Shown: positions 32,296 through 44,155, counted from the stretch's first letter. The stretch: DNA of 64,000 bases from Luzula sylvatica (GCA_946800325.1 OX326959.1:9444501-9508500); one strand, 5' to 3'. Notes: generated by a model from the sequence alone, not told the origin. A program made the numbers and translations.

Positions 32296-33312
32296 TTTTA
32301 TTAATATCTTTAATTCTTCAGTTTCTTTTAAAATTGTAAACTTCTCCTATTTTTTCATGATTTTCAAAATTGTAAATTTATAATTTTACATAATCAATGT
32401 CTTTGGTTATATCTATCTAAAACTTTTTTTATGTCTATTCTATGAAGCAAATGCATGTCTGATTTTTGATTCTATACAAAATGTAAAAAAAAAAAAAACG
32501 TTAATTACCATGCAAAAACTGGATATGATTTCTTAATCTATTTTACCGAAAAGGAATTCGTAAATTTGCAGCGTCTAAAATAAAATGCATATTTTCTATT
32601 TTTCCTGTTAATTGCTTACTTTTCCTGTGAATTGGTGTAATTGATTCGTGTTTCTTAATCAATGCAAGGTAATTTTAATTTGAGATTTCACTGACATATA
32701 CTAACATGACTCAGTTGTCACGGGGTGAAGTATTCGATGAGTTAGAGGTGTACGTAATAGTTCAAGACTTACAAGATCCTTCTTGAGATTCTAGATCCTA
32801 AAACCTAGACTTAACACCGAAATGCAAAAATTGCCTCACGATTATCATTTTGGTTTTCAATAAATTTTATGAAGACTTCTTTGCTATTTTTTTTAATTTT
32901 ACCGATGATGTACAGAAAATGGACAAATTTTAAAATAAAAATCGTCTGAATTTTCCAAGTAAATCGATTGTTGAACAATTCAAGCGTACTTGTTCTACAA
33001 TTTTAAAATCACGATTTACTCAAGCAAGCACATTTTACGTCCGAATAAAAGTCTTCGTTGTTTTTTAATGCATTTGAATGCATAATTAGTTAATAACTGA
33101 ATTAATTCAAATTATGCATTGTTGTAATTTTTATAATTTCTCCTATTATTAGAAGTTATGTAACATTATATATTGTTTTGTTATTAAATATTTATATCTT
33201 GTGTATTCTTATTTTTACTTGCAATGTATCAATAATTTATTACTTCGCGAGATACTAATAATATATGTTACATGAGTTTTCAAATTGATACGTGTTGCCT
33301 AAGGGCCTTTAT

Positions 33313-33314
<2 letters not shown>

Positions 33315-33343
<29 letters not shown>
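33315..33343. repeat. Poly(A) run
   Basis: 29 A residues between the two halves of a duplicated phrase (AATTGATACGTGT). It may be the scar of a retroposed insertion. Confidence 0.8.
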
Positions 33344-33350
<7 letters not shown>

Positions 33351-34439
33351 GTGTGGAATTAATATACGATATAATATTTGTTTGAGCGCATCAACTGTTT
33401 TTGATGAAATTTGTAATTTTGAAAAATGAATGATATAACAACACATTCAGAGATTTTATATGCACAATGATTTATGGTTACCATTTGATTATCTTAGTAA
33501 AGTTGCGTGCATTCTGAACATTTATCTTAAGAAATAACATGTCTTCATTTGAATGCACAATTTGTTAATAACTGAATTAATTATAATTATACAATGTCGT
33601 AAATTTTGTAATTTCTCCTATTACTAAAAGTTATGTAAAATTATTTATTGTATTATTGTTAAATATTTATATTTTATGTATTGTTTATTTTACTTATAAT
33701 ATATTCATAATTTATTAGTTTGTTAGATATTAAAAAAATATGTTACATGAGTTTTCAAATTGATACATGTGGAATTAATATATAATATAATATTTGTTTG
33801 AGCGCATCAAATGTTTTTGATGAAATTTGTAATTTTGAAAATGAATGATATAACAACACATACGAAGATTTTATATGCACAATGATTTATGGTTACAATT
33901 AAATTATCTTAAAGTTGCATGCATTCTGAATATTTATCTAAGCAATAACAGGTTTTGATCGAACCATGTTATTTTCAAATTAAATTTGACCGATCATTGG
34001 TCACTTTGTTTTTCTCTTGTCAACAAAACACAACAAACCCAACCAAAATCGAATTAATGAATTGTCAAGGTGCAATTTGTTTTGGGTCAATTCATATTGC
34101 GAAAAACATTTATATCCTCTAATATAAGTCATGCATATCCTCTGGGCTTGTTGAATCTATATATTGTTTTGAGTCATTCTCAGAACTTTATTGAATGTAT
34201 TTATACTATGAGATAATATTCGGTAAAGGCCCCTCAAAATTTCAGCTCACTGTGATATATATAAGCTCTAATGTCAAGGTGTAATGTAAGTCATGCATAT
34301 CCTCTGCACCTTGAATATGTTCACAAATAATTAATTCGAAAGATATATTCTAACAAATATTAACAATCTAACGAGATTTATTCACAAATTTTAAATATCT
34401 AACCTAATGTATCACATTAACAATACTTACTCACTGTGA

Positions 34440-36190
34440 TATATATATAAGCTCTAATGTCGATCACAATTGAAGGGCTCGGGGTTATGTCCAAAAGACT
34501 CTGGACAAGAATCCGTTTAAAATCCTTCTTAATTACAAGAAGTTTAATATGATTTTCAATTGAAATTTTAATCATATTCAAAATCATAAAACATAATTAC
34601 ATGAATGATTTATTTTTTATAAAAAATGAACAATTTATCCCATATCTTATTTGGCTTATTTGAAAGTTATAAATAACTGTGTAAAAAGTACATATAACAT
34701 AAAAAGTCATCATTATTTCATTTTTTTTTTATTTGATATATTTAGAAGTATGAAAATGAGTATGCTGTTTCTATTAGCTTTCATACTGTTTCTATTTCGA
34801 TTCTAAATATTAGTTTGGTGTATTGAATAAATATTTATTAATAAAAGCTGCATACTTTCGGGTATATACATTTTGGGACGTTATTTTGTGATATTGGTTC
34901 TAAAAAATTATAATTATCACAAATATTTATTCACACCTTTTTATGCAATTTTTTTGAATTGTATAACCATAATTCATTTCAATCGTTAGATTATGATATG
35001 TCATACAATTTAGATCATTGATTAATTGTGTATTAAATGTGTTTTGTTATGTTTGAATAATGGCAAAGTCATTTTTTCATGTAATATAATTTTGTATCTT
35101 TATTTGTAATTTGTATACGAAATGTAACACATTTAACCATATACTTATTTTCTTCTGACATAATCATGTATTAAGATATTATATGCTCAAAATAAATATA
35201 TAACAAGTTAAAATGTTATCGAACTAATTTTCAATTGTTTTTTTTTGTGTTAAATAATAATTTTCACTTTCTATCATATAGCATTCAATCTTGTTGAATT
35301 TGTGCAAATAAAATAATGTAATACATTATACCAATGTTAATTATGACAGTAATTTTCAGTTGAAGCTAAATTGCATGCGATTTGCTCAAATAACGTAGAT
35401 AGGTAGTGACTCAATAAATTCTATAAGGATTAAAGTGTAAACTAGATTAGTGCTCTCTCAAAAGAAATTTATCGTATAATTTCAGTAGTTTTTTTTATTT
35501 GGCCCTCCCAATTTGTTGTCAATATAAAAAAAGTTTCATGCCTTTTATGCAAATTTACCAGTCACACAAAATCAAATGTTCGCTTTCTCAAATAAAGTAA
35601 AAAATACAAAAGAAATGAATTTGAGTCCTTTCTTTTTTGTGCACATACATTGTGAATGCATGTGATTGATGTACAATTAGAGACTATACAATTAAAAAGT
35701 AAGTACCAAATTATTGTTAATCATGCTATTTTGTAATAAAGAGTCCAAAGGAGAAAAGTCATCCATATCCTCTATCGACGAGAAGAAGAAAAGCATTTCT
35801 ATTGTTTTGGATCATTCAGGGTTAGATGGTACACAAGAAAATTGCTCTTTTATTCTATATTATTTTATTTTCGAAAAATAAAATCGATATTGATTTATTT
35901 GAATGAACACAATCATGAATTTAAATTTCACGTTTTCAGAATCCAACGACGTCCGTTTTCAATTTTTCAAATATTGTAACAAAATATTAACAATGCAAAC
36001 GTGACATGTTCACAAATTTTAAATATCTAACCTCACGTATTACATTAACAATATTTACTCGCTGTGATATATACATAAGCTCTAATGTTTATCAGAATTT
36101 AAGGGTCCGGGGATTATGCTTAAAGAATTTTTGACAAAAAAATGTTCAAAATCTTTCGTAATTACCAGATTTTTAATATCATTTGAAAAA
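34440..36190. repeat. Segmental repeat D, copy 2
   Basis: Shares blocks with D1, D3 and D4 (TATAAGCTCTAATGTCGATC start, GTGCACATACATTGTGAATGC near 35640). It lacks the SINE, so it gives the empty site. About 36050-36190 repeats the beginning of the unit just before FTA fragment (e). No gene inside. Confidence 0.8.
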
Positions 36191-36355
36191 GTATCTTAAA
36201 ATTTAAGTAATTTATTTTATTTTATTTCGGTACAGTGGGTTCTACAAATGATACTTTTTCAACAATTCTGTGAGAAGTATCTTAAAATTTAAGTGAGTTT
36301 ATTTTTCTCAAATTTGGTATTAATTTGCATTATAATTTACCCATTTTTTTCTGAG

Positions 36356-36782
36356 ATATTTCGTGATCACGAAATCTCCACTACACGGAGGCATTTCTGC
36401 CATGCGACACTCAGAAGTGAACTTCACAATAAACTCAATTTTATCAAACCCTAATAACGAGAGTCCGTGGCGATACTTAAGAGGTCTTTACAAAAACGAC
36501 CCCGAAAAGATAATAAACGACAAAAGAGTCCTTGAATTTTGTCTCGATGTCTTGAAGGAGAATTGTAACCATGTTTTTGCCTTGAACCTGTTATTGGATT
36601 TCTTGACCAATGGTTTGAAACCTAGTGAAGAAATCGAAGAGGCTATTAGCGGTTTAGAAGAAATCAACGAATCTGGACCTTCGGATCGTGATCTGAGGAG
36701 TAGGATTTGTTCGATTTTGGAGAGGCTGGATCCAATTAGGATTAATTACTGGGCTTGGCGCAAAAATAACCTCCCCTCTTAA
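36356..36782 (+). pseudogene. Protein farnesyltransferase/geranylgeranyltransferase-I alpha subunit, C-terminal exon (e)
   Basis: An open frame of 142 codons to a stop at 36782, reading RYFVITKSPLHGG...NESPWRYLRGLYKND...LDPIRINYWAWRKNNLPS. The NESPWRYL and DPIRxNYWAWRK segments are PFTA (prenyltransferase alpha) repeats. The full plant alpha subunit is about 330 residues and pairs with a beta subunit to attach prenyl groups to CaaX proteins in the cytosol. Only the C-terminal 40% is here. The frame begins right after TTTTTTTCTGAG, a plausible splice acceptor, and the first codon is split, so this is a DNA-level copy of a terminal exon, not a processed cDNA. No upstream exons were found in the 6 kb before it. 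The coding part is undamaged, so recent duplication or an unseen chimeric transcript is possible. Other fragments: 15288-15513, 23024-23140, 29611-30190. Confidence 0.8.
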
Positions 36783-36789
36783 ATTTGTT

Positions 36790-38567
36790 AAAGTTCTTCT
36801 TTTTATTTTAATTATTATTTATGTCGTGACTTGTGCGGTAAGTTTGATTGATGACAAGCATGAACTACTTTTTAAATGAGACAGTGAAGGTTTCATTTAT
36901 TTTTGTTGGGTTAATTCATTGGGTTTCAATACCGTTAATTCTTTCGATTCGATTACTGGTACGATTTCTCTATTTCTCAGTTATGAATTTACGAAATTTA
37001 ATGTAACTGGTATGATTTCAAGCCTAAGTTCTCAGTTAAGATTTACTAATTTACTGGTACAGTTTCAATCTCAGTTATCAGTTATAAATTTACGAAAGTT
37101 AAACTCACTGTACTATTTGAAACCAAGGTTATTTTGTTAAAACAAATAACATTTTTAATGTACATAATTCAATTTTAAACATAAATTTTATGCTAATATT
37201 TTAGATGGGAAGTCATAATTAATAATTTTTAAATCTTGGAACGGACTGGGTGAAATTATTATTTTGTTCATTTTTCTTGACTTGTTTGCGTGTAAATTTA
37301 TCTCTTATGTCACAAAACTAATTCATGATTACAAACAGAATCAGAATGCAACAATTATATAGTTGCAGAAAAAATATAACATAGTGAAATTAAATTAAAC
37401 CATATGTTGAGTTTGGGCTAGCTTGTATAGCTTATACTTCAAAATGTTTGTCTTTTTCAAAAAGCAGTATACATATTTAGAATTTTTGGATAAATCATGG
37501 ACAAAATTTTGGATAAATCATTATATTTAAAATTTTATGTTAACAATTATTTAGGATTTTTTTTTAAATTAGTAGAAAAGTAACAGTTTATATAAATTAT
37601 TAAATATGTAAATGGAAAAATGTTTTGGACAAAATATTTGACATCATCAAAAATTAGTTTCATCCCCGGGGGAAAATAAAAGTTTATGAAAATAAAAGTT
37701 TGGTTAGAAGAGATTCTTTGGAGTATCCAAAAAATGAGATTTTTTTTTAAATATCCAAATATTAGGATTTTTTGAAAATATTCTAACGAAATTTATCCTC
37801 CATAATCTCATACAAATTCACCCATTGAAAATATATAGAATTTCAAATTATATCTTATATATAATTTTAAGGAAATTCTTGCTTTAACATAAGGTCACAC
37901 CATCAAGTTATTATGGACCATTTCATCTTGATCAAAAGATCCAAATTAGTTTAATATTCATATGAACATGATCTATATAAACCAACTAAAGTACAAGTTT
38001 ATTGAATTTTGGTCCATTGTGGACCAAATTCATTCATATTTTTGTCTCAATTGAATATGATTTTTTTAAAAAAACCCCTAATTTTTTATGAATATAGTAA
38101 GAACCCCCTAAATTTACATATGTAGTAACTAAACTAAATTGTTATTTTTTAATTTTAAAAAATTCTTAAAGTTTTGGTAGCATATGATAATTAAAAAAAA
38201 CAATTATTACATGTTATATTTATATAATTTTAATTTTTCATACATTATATTTTAAATTTTCTATTTTTTTTCTTAGAAACTAATATAATTTGATAATAAG
38301 ATGAACATCAATATTAAAAGAACACCTAGCAAATATCGTGAAACTATTAAAACAATGCATGAAAGGATAATGAAAATAAGAAAACTAGATGAAAATATGG
38401 ACCAATTTATTATTATCCGGTGTTAATTTTTCATGAATAATAAATGAAATATTAAAATTATATAAACACAACATGCAATTTTATTTTTTTAAAGTCACAT
38501 GTTAATAAATGTATATGAATTTTCTTGAAATTAATAAAAATAAGAAAAATATATTTTTGTAATTATT
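36790..38567. other. Intergenic, AT-rich, no gene seen
   Basis: The FTA 3' flank for about 100 bp, then unique AT-rich DNA. A small repeated phrase ATTTACGAAA(G/A)TTAA occurs near 36988 and 37090. The 73-residue ORF at 36919-37140 is unsupported. Confidence 0.6.
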
Positions 38568-38805
38568 AAATATGAAATAGAAGGGTATTTTGTTAAAAAC
38601 AAATAATATCATCGGTAGCGGGGTATTTCGAAATAAAATTTTGGTAGATGGGATTTGTGGAAGTTTACAAAAAGATATGAGTTTTGTTACAATATCAAAA
38701 AAAAATAGGGGATTACAAATATACCAAAACACATAAGTGTGCACAATCAGACAAATAAAATGTAGAATCCATTAAATATTAGGAAAAATTAAATGATGAA
38801 AAATT

Positions 38806-38835
38806 CGACAACTCCCGAGCAATTGCGCGAGGAAA
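38806..38835 (+). mobile_element. Helitron-like 3' end remnant
   Basis: GAGCAATTGCGCGAGG, spacer AAAAA, then CTAG|T. The same hairpin-spacer-CTAGT arrangement occurs at 23731. It is absent from duplication copy 1, which has a shorter unrelated join. Confidence 0.4.
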
Positions 38836-39457
38836 AAACTAGTAATAATATAAATTTCGTGAGAAATGAGGAAGGATGAATGCATGACTTAATAAAATGT
38901 CGACTATTTAAGTATTAGATGTCACGTGTGTCATAATGTTCACTCCTCTTTCGTCTTGCACAAGATTCTCTCTTCCCACTTCACCCTTTCGCATTCGCTT
39001 CCCGCCTGGTGTCCCTAACTAACTCAACATCCTTATATAATTGTAATTAAGGAATCATCAATTTTGAGTATTTTTATAGGCATTTTTTAATATTTTTAAT
39101 TTTTGTAGTAACAATACGTGACTGGTGTTTTGGGAAAAACAAAAAAGCAGATATCACATGAGGTAATCCACTTTTGTCTCGTGAATGATGCTTTGCCATG
39201 TCATCACAAAATTTAGAATCAAAATTAATATAAAAAAATAACGAGTAATCACAAAAATATTCAAAATTGAGAAACTAAAAAAGATAATCCGGAATTATGA
39301 GAAAAATAATTATTTCATATTTTGTTGGAATAAATTTGGGAATAGAACATGCATATATCAAAATCATTCATTGAATTTGGGCGGAAAGAAGTTAGTAAAT
39401 CCTATAACGAATTATGTCGTGAACTCAGAACGTTGCATCCTTCACCGCGAGATTATA

Positions 39458-39847
39458 TCAGATTCGGATTTTTGATGGAGTTGGAGTGCCACCATGTCCA
39501 CCACCACTAGGAGATGATGGAGGGACTGGACCTCTTGGGAGGATTTCGTATTGATCCGAATATTTCTCTATATTTGGCGGCGTATTTTCATGACCACCAC
39601 CATCAGGAAATGACGGAGGGACCGAACCTTTTGAGAGAACTTCATTTTGATCTGAATATTTCTCTAGACTTAGCGGATTGCTATGTCCACCGCCACCAGG
39701 AGATGATGGGGGATGTTTTGGAGGATTTCCCGGAATACTATGATCGTCATTTTCGTGAACGGGTCTTGCAACCGATGGAGTGAATTCGAAACTAAAGATT
39801 AATAAAACAAAACACGAAAACACAAATATCGTATGTGGAAAAGACAT
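39458..39847 (-). CDS. Secreted multi-repeat signalling-peptide precursor, copy 2 (CEP/PIP/IDA-like)
   Basis: 129 residues, same length as copy 1 with 17 substitutions and no indels. The signal peptide (residues 1-27) is nearly identical and the cleavage context SVA|RPVHEN is unchanged. Three core units: PPSSPGGGGHSN (46-57), PPSFPDGGGHEN (77-88) and PPSSPSGGGHGG (109-120). Unit 1 has gained the Pro missing from copy 1 (T50P). Unit 2 has three changes (S80F, G82D, G87E) and may be diverging. Unit 3, nearest to IDA-like PPSAPS, is conserved apart from A112S. The conserved PPS and GGGH around variable positions fit selection on secreted peptide cores. The TATA box is conserved. Function inferred from family resemblance only. 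Confidence 0.72.
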   Translation of the reverse strand: MSFPHTIFVFSCFVLLIFSFEFTPSVARPVHENDDHSIPGNPPKHPPSSPGGGGHSNPLSLEKYSDQNEVLSKGSVPPSFPDGGGHENTPPNIEKYSDQYEILPRGPVPPSSPSGGGHGGTPTPSKIRI

Positions 39848-39896
39848 TTTTTATTATTTTGTTTGATGTGAGATACTAATGCACAGCCTCATGTGG

Positions 39897-39904
39897 TTTA
39901 TATA
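39897..39904 (-). promoter_or_regulatory. TATA box of peptide gene 2
   Basis: TATATAAA on the minus strand, 50 bp upstream of the ATG at 39847, same spacing as gene 1. Confidence 0.6.
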
Positions 39905-40685
39905 ATAATGCAGATAAATTGTACGTGATTTACGGAATTAATTCAAAAGATTTGTATAAAATTTTAGGGAATGAATTACCTTGAAGAATATGCGAAAAAC
40001 AATTAATATTGGACAACGGATTAGATTAGTTGAATTTGTTCTTATGAAAAAAATGATATTATTAATAAATAATGAACAAAATCTTAATTGTTTTCTTTTG
40101 GGAAAAACCATGAAATTATTTAAAATGATGTTGTTAATAATGAACAAAATCTTAATTATTATTATGAACAAAATCTTATGGGAAAAACCTTAGTTGGATA
40201 ATATGCGAAATCAATTAATAGTGGACAGTATATTAGATTAGTTGAATTTGTTCTTACGGGGAAAATGATATTATTAATAATGAACAAAATCTTTTGAGAA
40301 CGTAAAATGATAAATTTTGTATCTTTTAAATCTTACATTGAATTTTATTAAAAAAATTCAAACATTGTGTAAATCAAAATATTGCTGTGACCTTTCACAT
40401 CTATTACACCCTTTTTATAATGTGAAGTGTATTTGCAATTTGTTTATATTAATTTATTTGAATGTGCTATTTAAGTGTCTCCTTTATTGCTATTCTTATA
40501 GATGGCCACCTTGGCTATGATTTTTTTTTTCTCTTTTTAAGAGAGATTTTAGGAAAATTTTCATTCATATGCATATTTTGAAAAACACAAACCTTGAAAT
40601 AAATAGCACAACTCACAATTTTAGATATTATGATAACGTTTGGAATCACACATTTTTATTCCTTATCCATTAATTGAATACAACT

Positions 40686-40965
40686 TATTTTTTGAAGGAG
40701 GATCGACAATTAGTCGAAGCCTCAAATATATTTATATCATAAGAAAGAGTTACATTATACAATGGTGTGTATGGTAAGTAGATTTATTACAAATCTATTT
40801 GAACCATTTCAACGAAACACATAAAATGACTATCCTACTCATAGAGTACTATTATTAGCAATATTTATTCCAGACTATCATGTCTTGTAGGGTTATGTTG
40901 AAAATCCGTGTTGAATGGGCTTTATCGTTGAAGATGGCGTCGTTACGAGATTTCCGCACATACAC
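40686..40965 (-). mobile_element. LINE E: short 3' fragment, LINE A family
   Basis: A T-run then GAAGGAGGATCGAC..., matching the tail of LINE A (3909 onward), including the stem-loop TCGAC...GTCGA (40703-40717). It also matches the ORF2 end (TTTATTCCA, TCTTGTAG, GTTGAAGATGGC). Homology fades near 40965. I could not define a TSD. Confidence 0.75.
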
Positions 40966-41255
40966 TGGGCAATTAATATAGCAATAACAATACGTATTAC
41001 ATTACTCACCCTTTATGATACTATAATTTTCGTCTTTCTGTATTTTATAGTTTCTTTCCGTTTGCAAATAATTAATTTACTCGAAAGAACCAACCCGGTA
41101 CACAGAGCACTACAAGGTTAGTCGAACAGATCATATGAGTCATATTTACTCCATTGCCACGTTGACTAGCTTTAATTTCCTCTATTCTGTTTCGATTACC
41201 CAAAATAAAGAATAATAATTTTCTTTTAAAGAAAAAAAAAACTACTAATTTTTCA

Positions 41256-41425
41256 GAGTAATGATACAAACCGCGAATAAAGTACCGCGAATTAACCACA
41301 CCTGCCACGTGGCAGGTGCTGATTGGTTCCATTTTTTACACAGCTTTAATGGAACCAATCAGCAACTGCCACGTGGCAGGTGTGGTTAATTCGCGGTACT
41401 TTATTCGCGGTTTGTATCATTACTC
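41256..41425. mobile_element. Mutator-like MITE: near-perfect 170-bp hairpin
   Basis: Terminal inverted repeats of about 78 bp with one mismatch, flanked by the 9-bp TSD aatttttca (41247-41255, 41426-41434). A TSD of 9 bp and long TIRs indicate a MULE-type MITE. Each arm carries the G-box palindrome CCACGTGG and an ATTGGTT CCAAT-box. The arms' integrity implies recent insertion, and a transcript would fold into a long hairpin. Related arms are embedded in the foldback element at 58090-58750. Confidence 0.93.
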
Positions 41426-41935
41426 AATTTTTCACATAATGTCACGTGCGTTAAAATATACTAATGTTCTAATGCTATTTCATTTAATTTTTTTCACATA
41501 ATAATTACGTTAAAATTATTGATTGGGACGGCTCGAAAAAATTAACTGGGTAAAATGATATTTGGGACACAAAACTGGAGACATGAAGAGAAATTAGTTT
41601 AAATAATATATTGACCGGTAGGGTGCAACTATTTAGCCGAATAAATTACTGTGGTATGCGTGCATGAATTCATTTTTGCTAAAAAACACCTTTCACCTTG
41701 AAGTTGGGTATCATGGCGGCTCTCATCTTTATTATTTGCTAATTTCTAGGATGTGCTCTGGAGAATTTTGAAAATTTGAGAGCACAAAAACCTTTTGTTG
41801 AGAATTTGTTAGCAAAATTGATGCCATGCAAACCACCTTCCAATGGTTTTCAAGAGAGGTCGTTAATGGTGATCGTGAGGTGCTCAGGTGCCTCCCTGAT
41901 AATGACTGTTTTGGCGAGGAATCGGGAGGTATAGC

Positions 41936-42471
41936 GCGGTACGCGGCTCCACGCGGTACGCGGCTCACGCGGTACGCGGCTCCGCGGTACGCGGCTCCAC
42001 GCGGTACGCGGCTCACGCGGTACGCGGCTCACGCGGTACGCGGCTCCACGCGGTACGCGGCTCACGCGGTACGCGGCTCACGCGGTACGCGGCTCCACGC
42101 GGTACGCGGCTCACGCGGTACGCGGCTCACGCGGTACGCGGCTCACGCTCCACGCGGTACGCGGCTCCACGCGGTACGCGGCTCCACGCGGTACGCGGCT
42201 CCACGCGGTACGCGGCTCACGCGGTACGCGGCTCACGCGGTACGCGGCTCCACGCGGTACGCGGCTCACGCGGTACGCGGCTCCACCGGGTACGCGGCTC
42301 CACGCGGTACGCGGCTCACGCGGTACGCGGCTCCACGCGGTACGCGGCTCACGCGGTACGCGGCTCCACGCGGTACGCGGCTCACGCGGTACGCGGCTCC
42401 ACGCGGTACGCGGCTCACGCGGTACGCGGCTCCACGCGGTACGCGGCTCGGTACGCGGCTCCACGCGGTTT
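41936..42471. repeat. GC-rich minisatellite, about 32 units of 16/17 bp
   Basis: Units alternate between GCGGTACGCGGCTCAC and GCGGTACGCGGCTCCAC with a few shortened ones. The array is very GC-rich in AT-rich surroundings. Long ORFs on both strands (RGTRLTRYAAP-type repeats) come from the repeat and are not genes. Confidence 0.96.
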
Positions 42472-42479
42472 AAATTTTT

Positions 42480-44155
42480 TATTTTTTGCGAACATTTTTT
42501 TTTTTTTTTATGGAAGCAAACAAAACAAATAACAAATATTCCCTAGGATATATAAACAAAATCTTTCAAAATCAAAATAATTGGATGCATAAATCAAAAC
42601 TGGCCTGATTATTTCAACCATTAAATCGAAATCAAATCGAGATTATGGGTTGAACAGAAACAAGGAGGGACAAAATAAAAGAAGGACGAAGGGGGTGAAA
42701 TTACCTGATATCGGAAGAATAAATTCAATCAACCTCCATGTGACAGAGAAGAGAATCGCTTAGATCTGCTGCTGGTCCGAATTAAGCATGCAAAAAGATC
42801 TCATCATGCAAGCAAAGGTTTCAACAATCCGAAAAAAGCAAAGACGAATCAGAAAAGAGAAACAAAAAAACATGAAAATTGCGAGTAAAGCAGTAGTTAC
42901 CCGTTCAAAATAATGTTATCAGATTCAGAGGTAGCAATAACATCACCGGCAAGGATTGTCAACAATGGAGGTATATGAAGATGCTAGAAACATCCACAGA
43001 AGAATAAGAAAGAAGTTGGCGGCAAAGATGTTTGGCTTTTATTCCCTAGGTCGATCTCGCAAGGAAATGAGTTCTCGGATTTTGAAGGAAAGCAAGACCT
43101 GGATGGTCAAATACCTGAGTTTAAAAGAAAACAAATGGGGTTCTCGGATTTTGAAGGAAATGAGTTCTCAGATATTCACATGTCTCAGCCCTGTTCTGTT
43201 CGGCACCTAAGTTTTTTTGGGTGTAAGTTTTGCGGTAAAATCAAGTTTTATGGGGATTGAAGAAATGGGTGTTCGATCACCTCTTTTTTTATCATAGTTT
43301 TTGATTCCTAAATGATGAAAATTCTAGGATTGACCTTAATTTATGAGCTTTACATGTGAGATAAATTTTGACCAATTGATTGAATAGAAATTAATAAAAT
43401 AATACATCATATTATTTATCTATTAAAAGAAAACACAAATATTGTTGTTATATACTTTGCATTCATTTTGACATAAATAAATATTTTTTAGTTGCCATAA
43501 ATAAAAATAATATTTTTAGTTGCCTTTTTTTTTTTATTCGAGTACGTTATGCGGATCGGATATCGGATAGTACTCGTATCCGGTTAAATAATTTTGCGCG
43601 TCTTTGTTTGATAAAAGTGTATGACATACATGTGGCACTAAATAACGCGAATTGCACACATTTTTGTTTTATAAAAAAGTGTACGTCATCGTGATTACAT
43701 AATTTCACACATATTTGTTTGATAAAAGTATATGACATATACATGACACTCAGTAACGCAAATTGCACGTGTCGTTGTTAGTAACGGTGTCCGAAATATA
43801 AGCCGAGATATTGTATATAGATAAATACCTCGACATAGTATTTAGATATAAAAGAATTACGAGCCATCGACAATTTTTCATCTCATATACACAATAAATT
43901 TATGAAAATTATACAAAATAACTCAATAAATATATGAAAATCATTGCATGTACGTACAAACTATAAAATATATACATCAAATAAAATAGATACATAAATA
44001 TATAAAATTGATGAGTGATATATATAAACGAATTTATAGGGGAATTACTCTTAATTGCGCACGTATTAATAATAAATTGCGCACGTATTAGTAAATTGTG
44101 ATAATTGTTTTGACTTTTACAAATAAATATTTGAATCAATAATACGTGGAGTTTA
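42480..44155. other. Intergenic; weak hints of a decayed gene, and short tandem repeats
   Basis: 42650-43200 is less AT-rich. On the minus strand it has splice-like junctions (CTAG|CATC near 42980, CGG|GTAAC near 42900) around an open stretch reading LAGDVIATSESDNIILNG. I do not recognise a family. The plus ORF at 42956-43210 contains the repeat SRILKE twice and is unsupported. At 43605-43770 a unit of about 55-60 bp (TTTGTTTGATAAAAGT, ATGACAT, AATTGCACA) is repeated about three times. Confidence 0.4.

Larger units (their letters stand above)
30590..34260. repeat. Segmental repeat E, copy 1
   Basis: Aligns with 44160-48410 (copy 2): shared start ACCTTGTATAAAACAGG near 30650/44170, a promoter-like block (32041-32295 / 45935-46195), and an end near GAGATAATATTCGGTAAAGG. 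It is followed by D copy 2, as E copy 2 is followed by D copy 3, so E and D were duplicated together. Inside copy 1, about 33065-33540 is tandemly repeated at about 33545-33960. Confidence 0.85.
38568..40685. repeat. Segmental duplication P, copy 2
   Basis: Partner of 1-2150, same orientation, carrying peptide gene 2. The right end abuts the tail of LINE E. Confidence 0.9.

Noticed and set aside
41826..42473. 215-residue plus-strand ORF and 117-residue minus-strand ORF with Arg-rich repeats
   Set aside because: Both are produced by the 16/17-bp minisatellite; units of mixed length shift the frame and there is no gene context.
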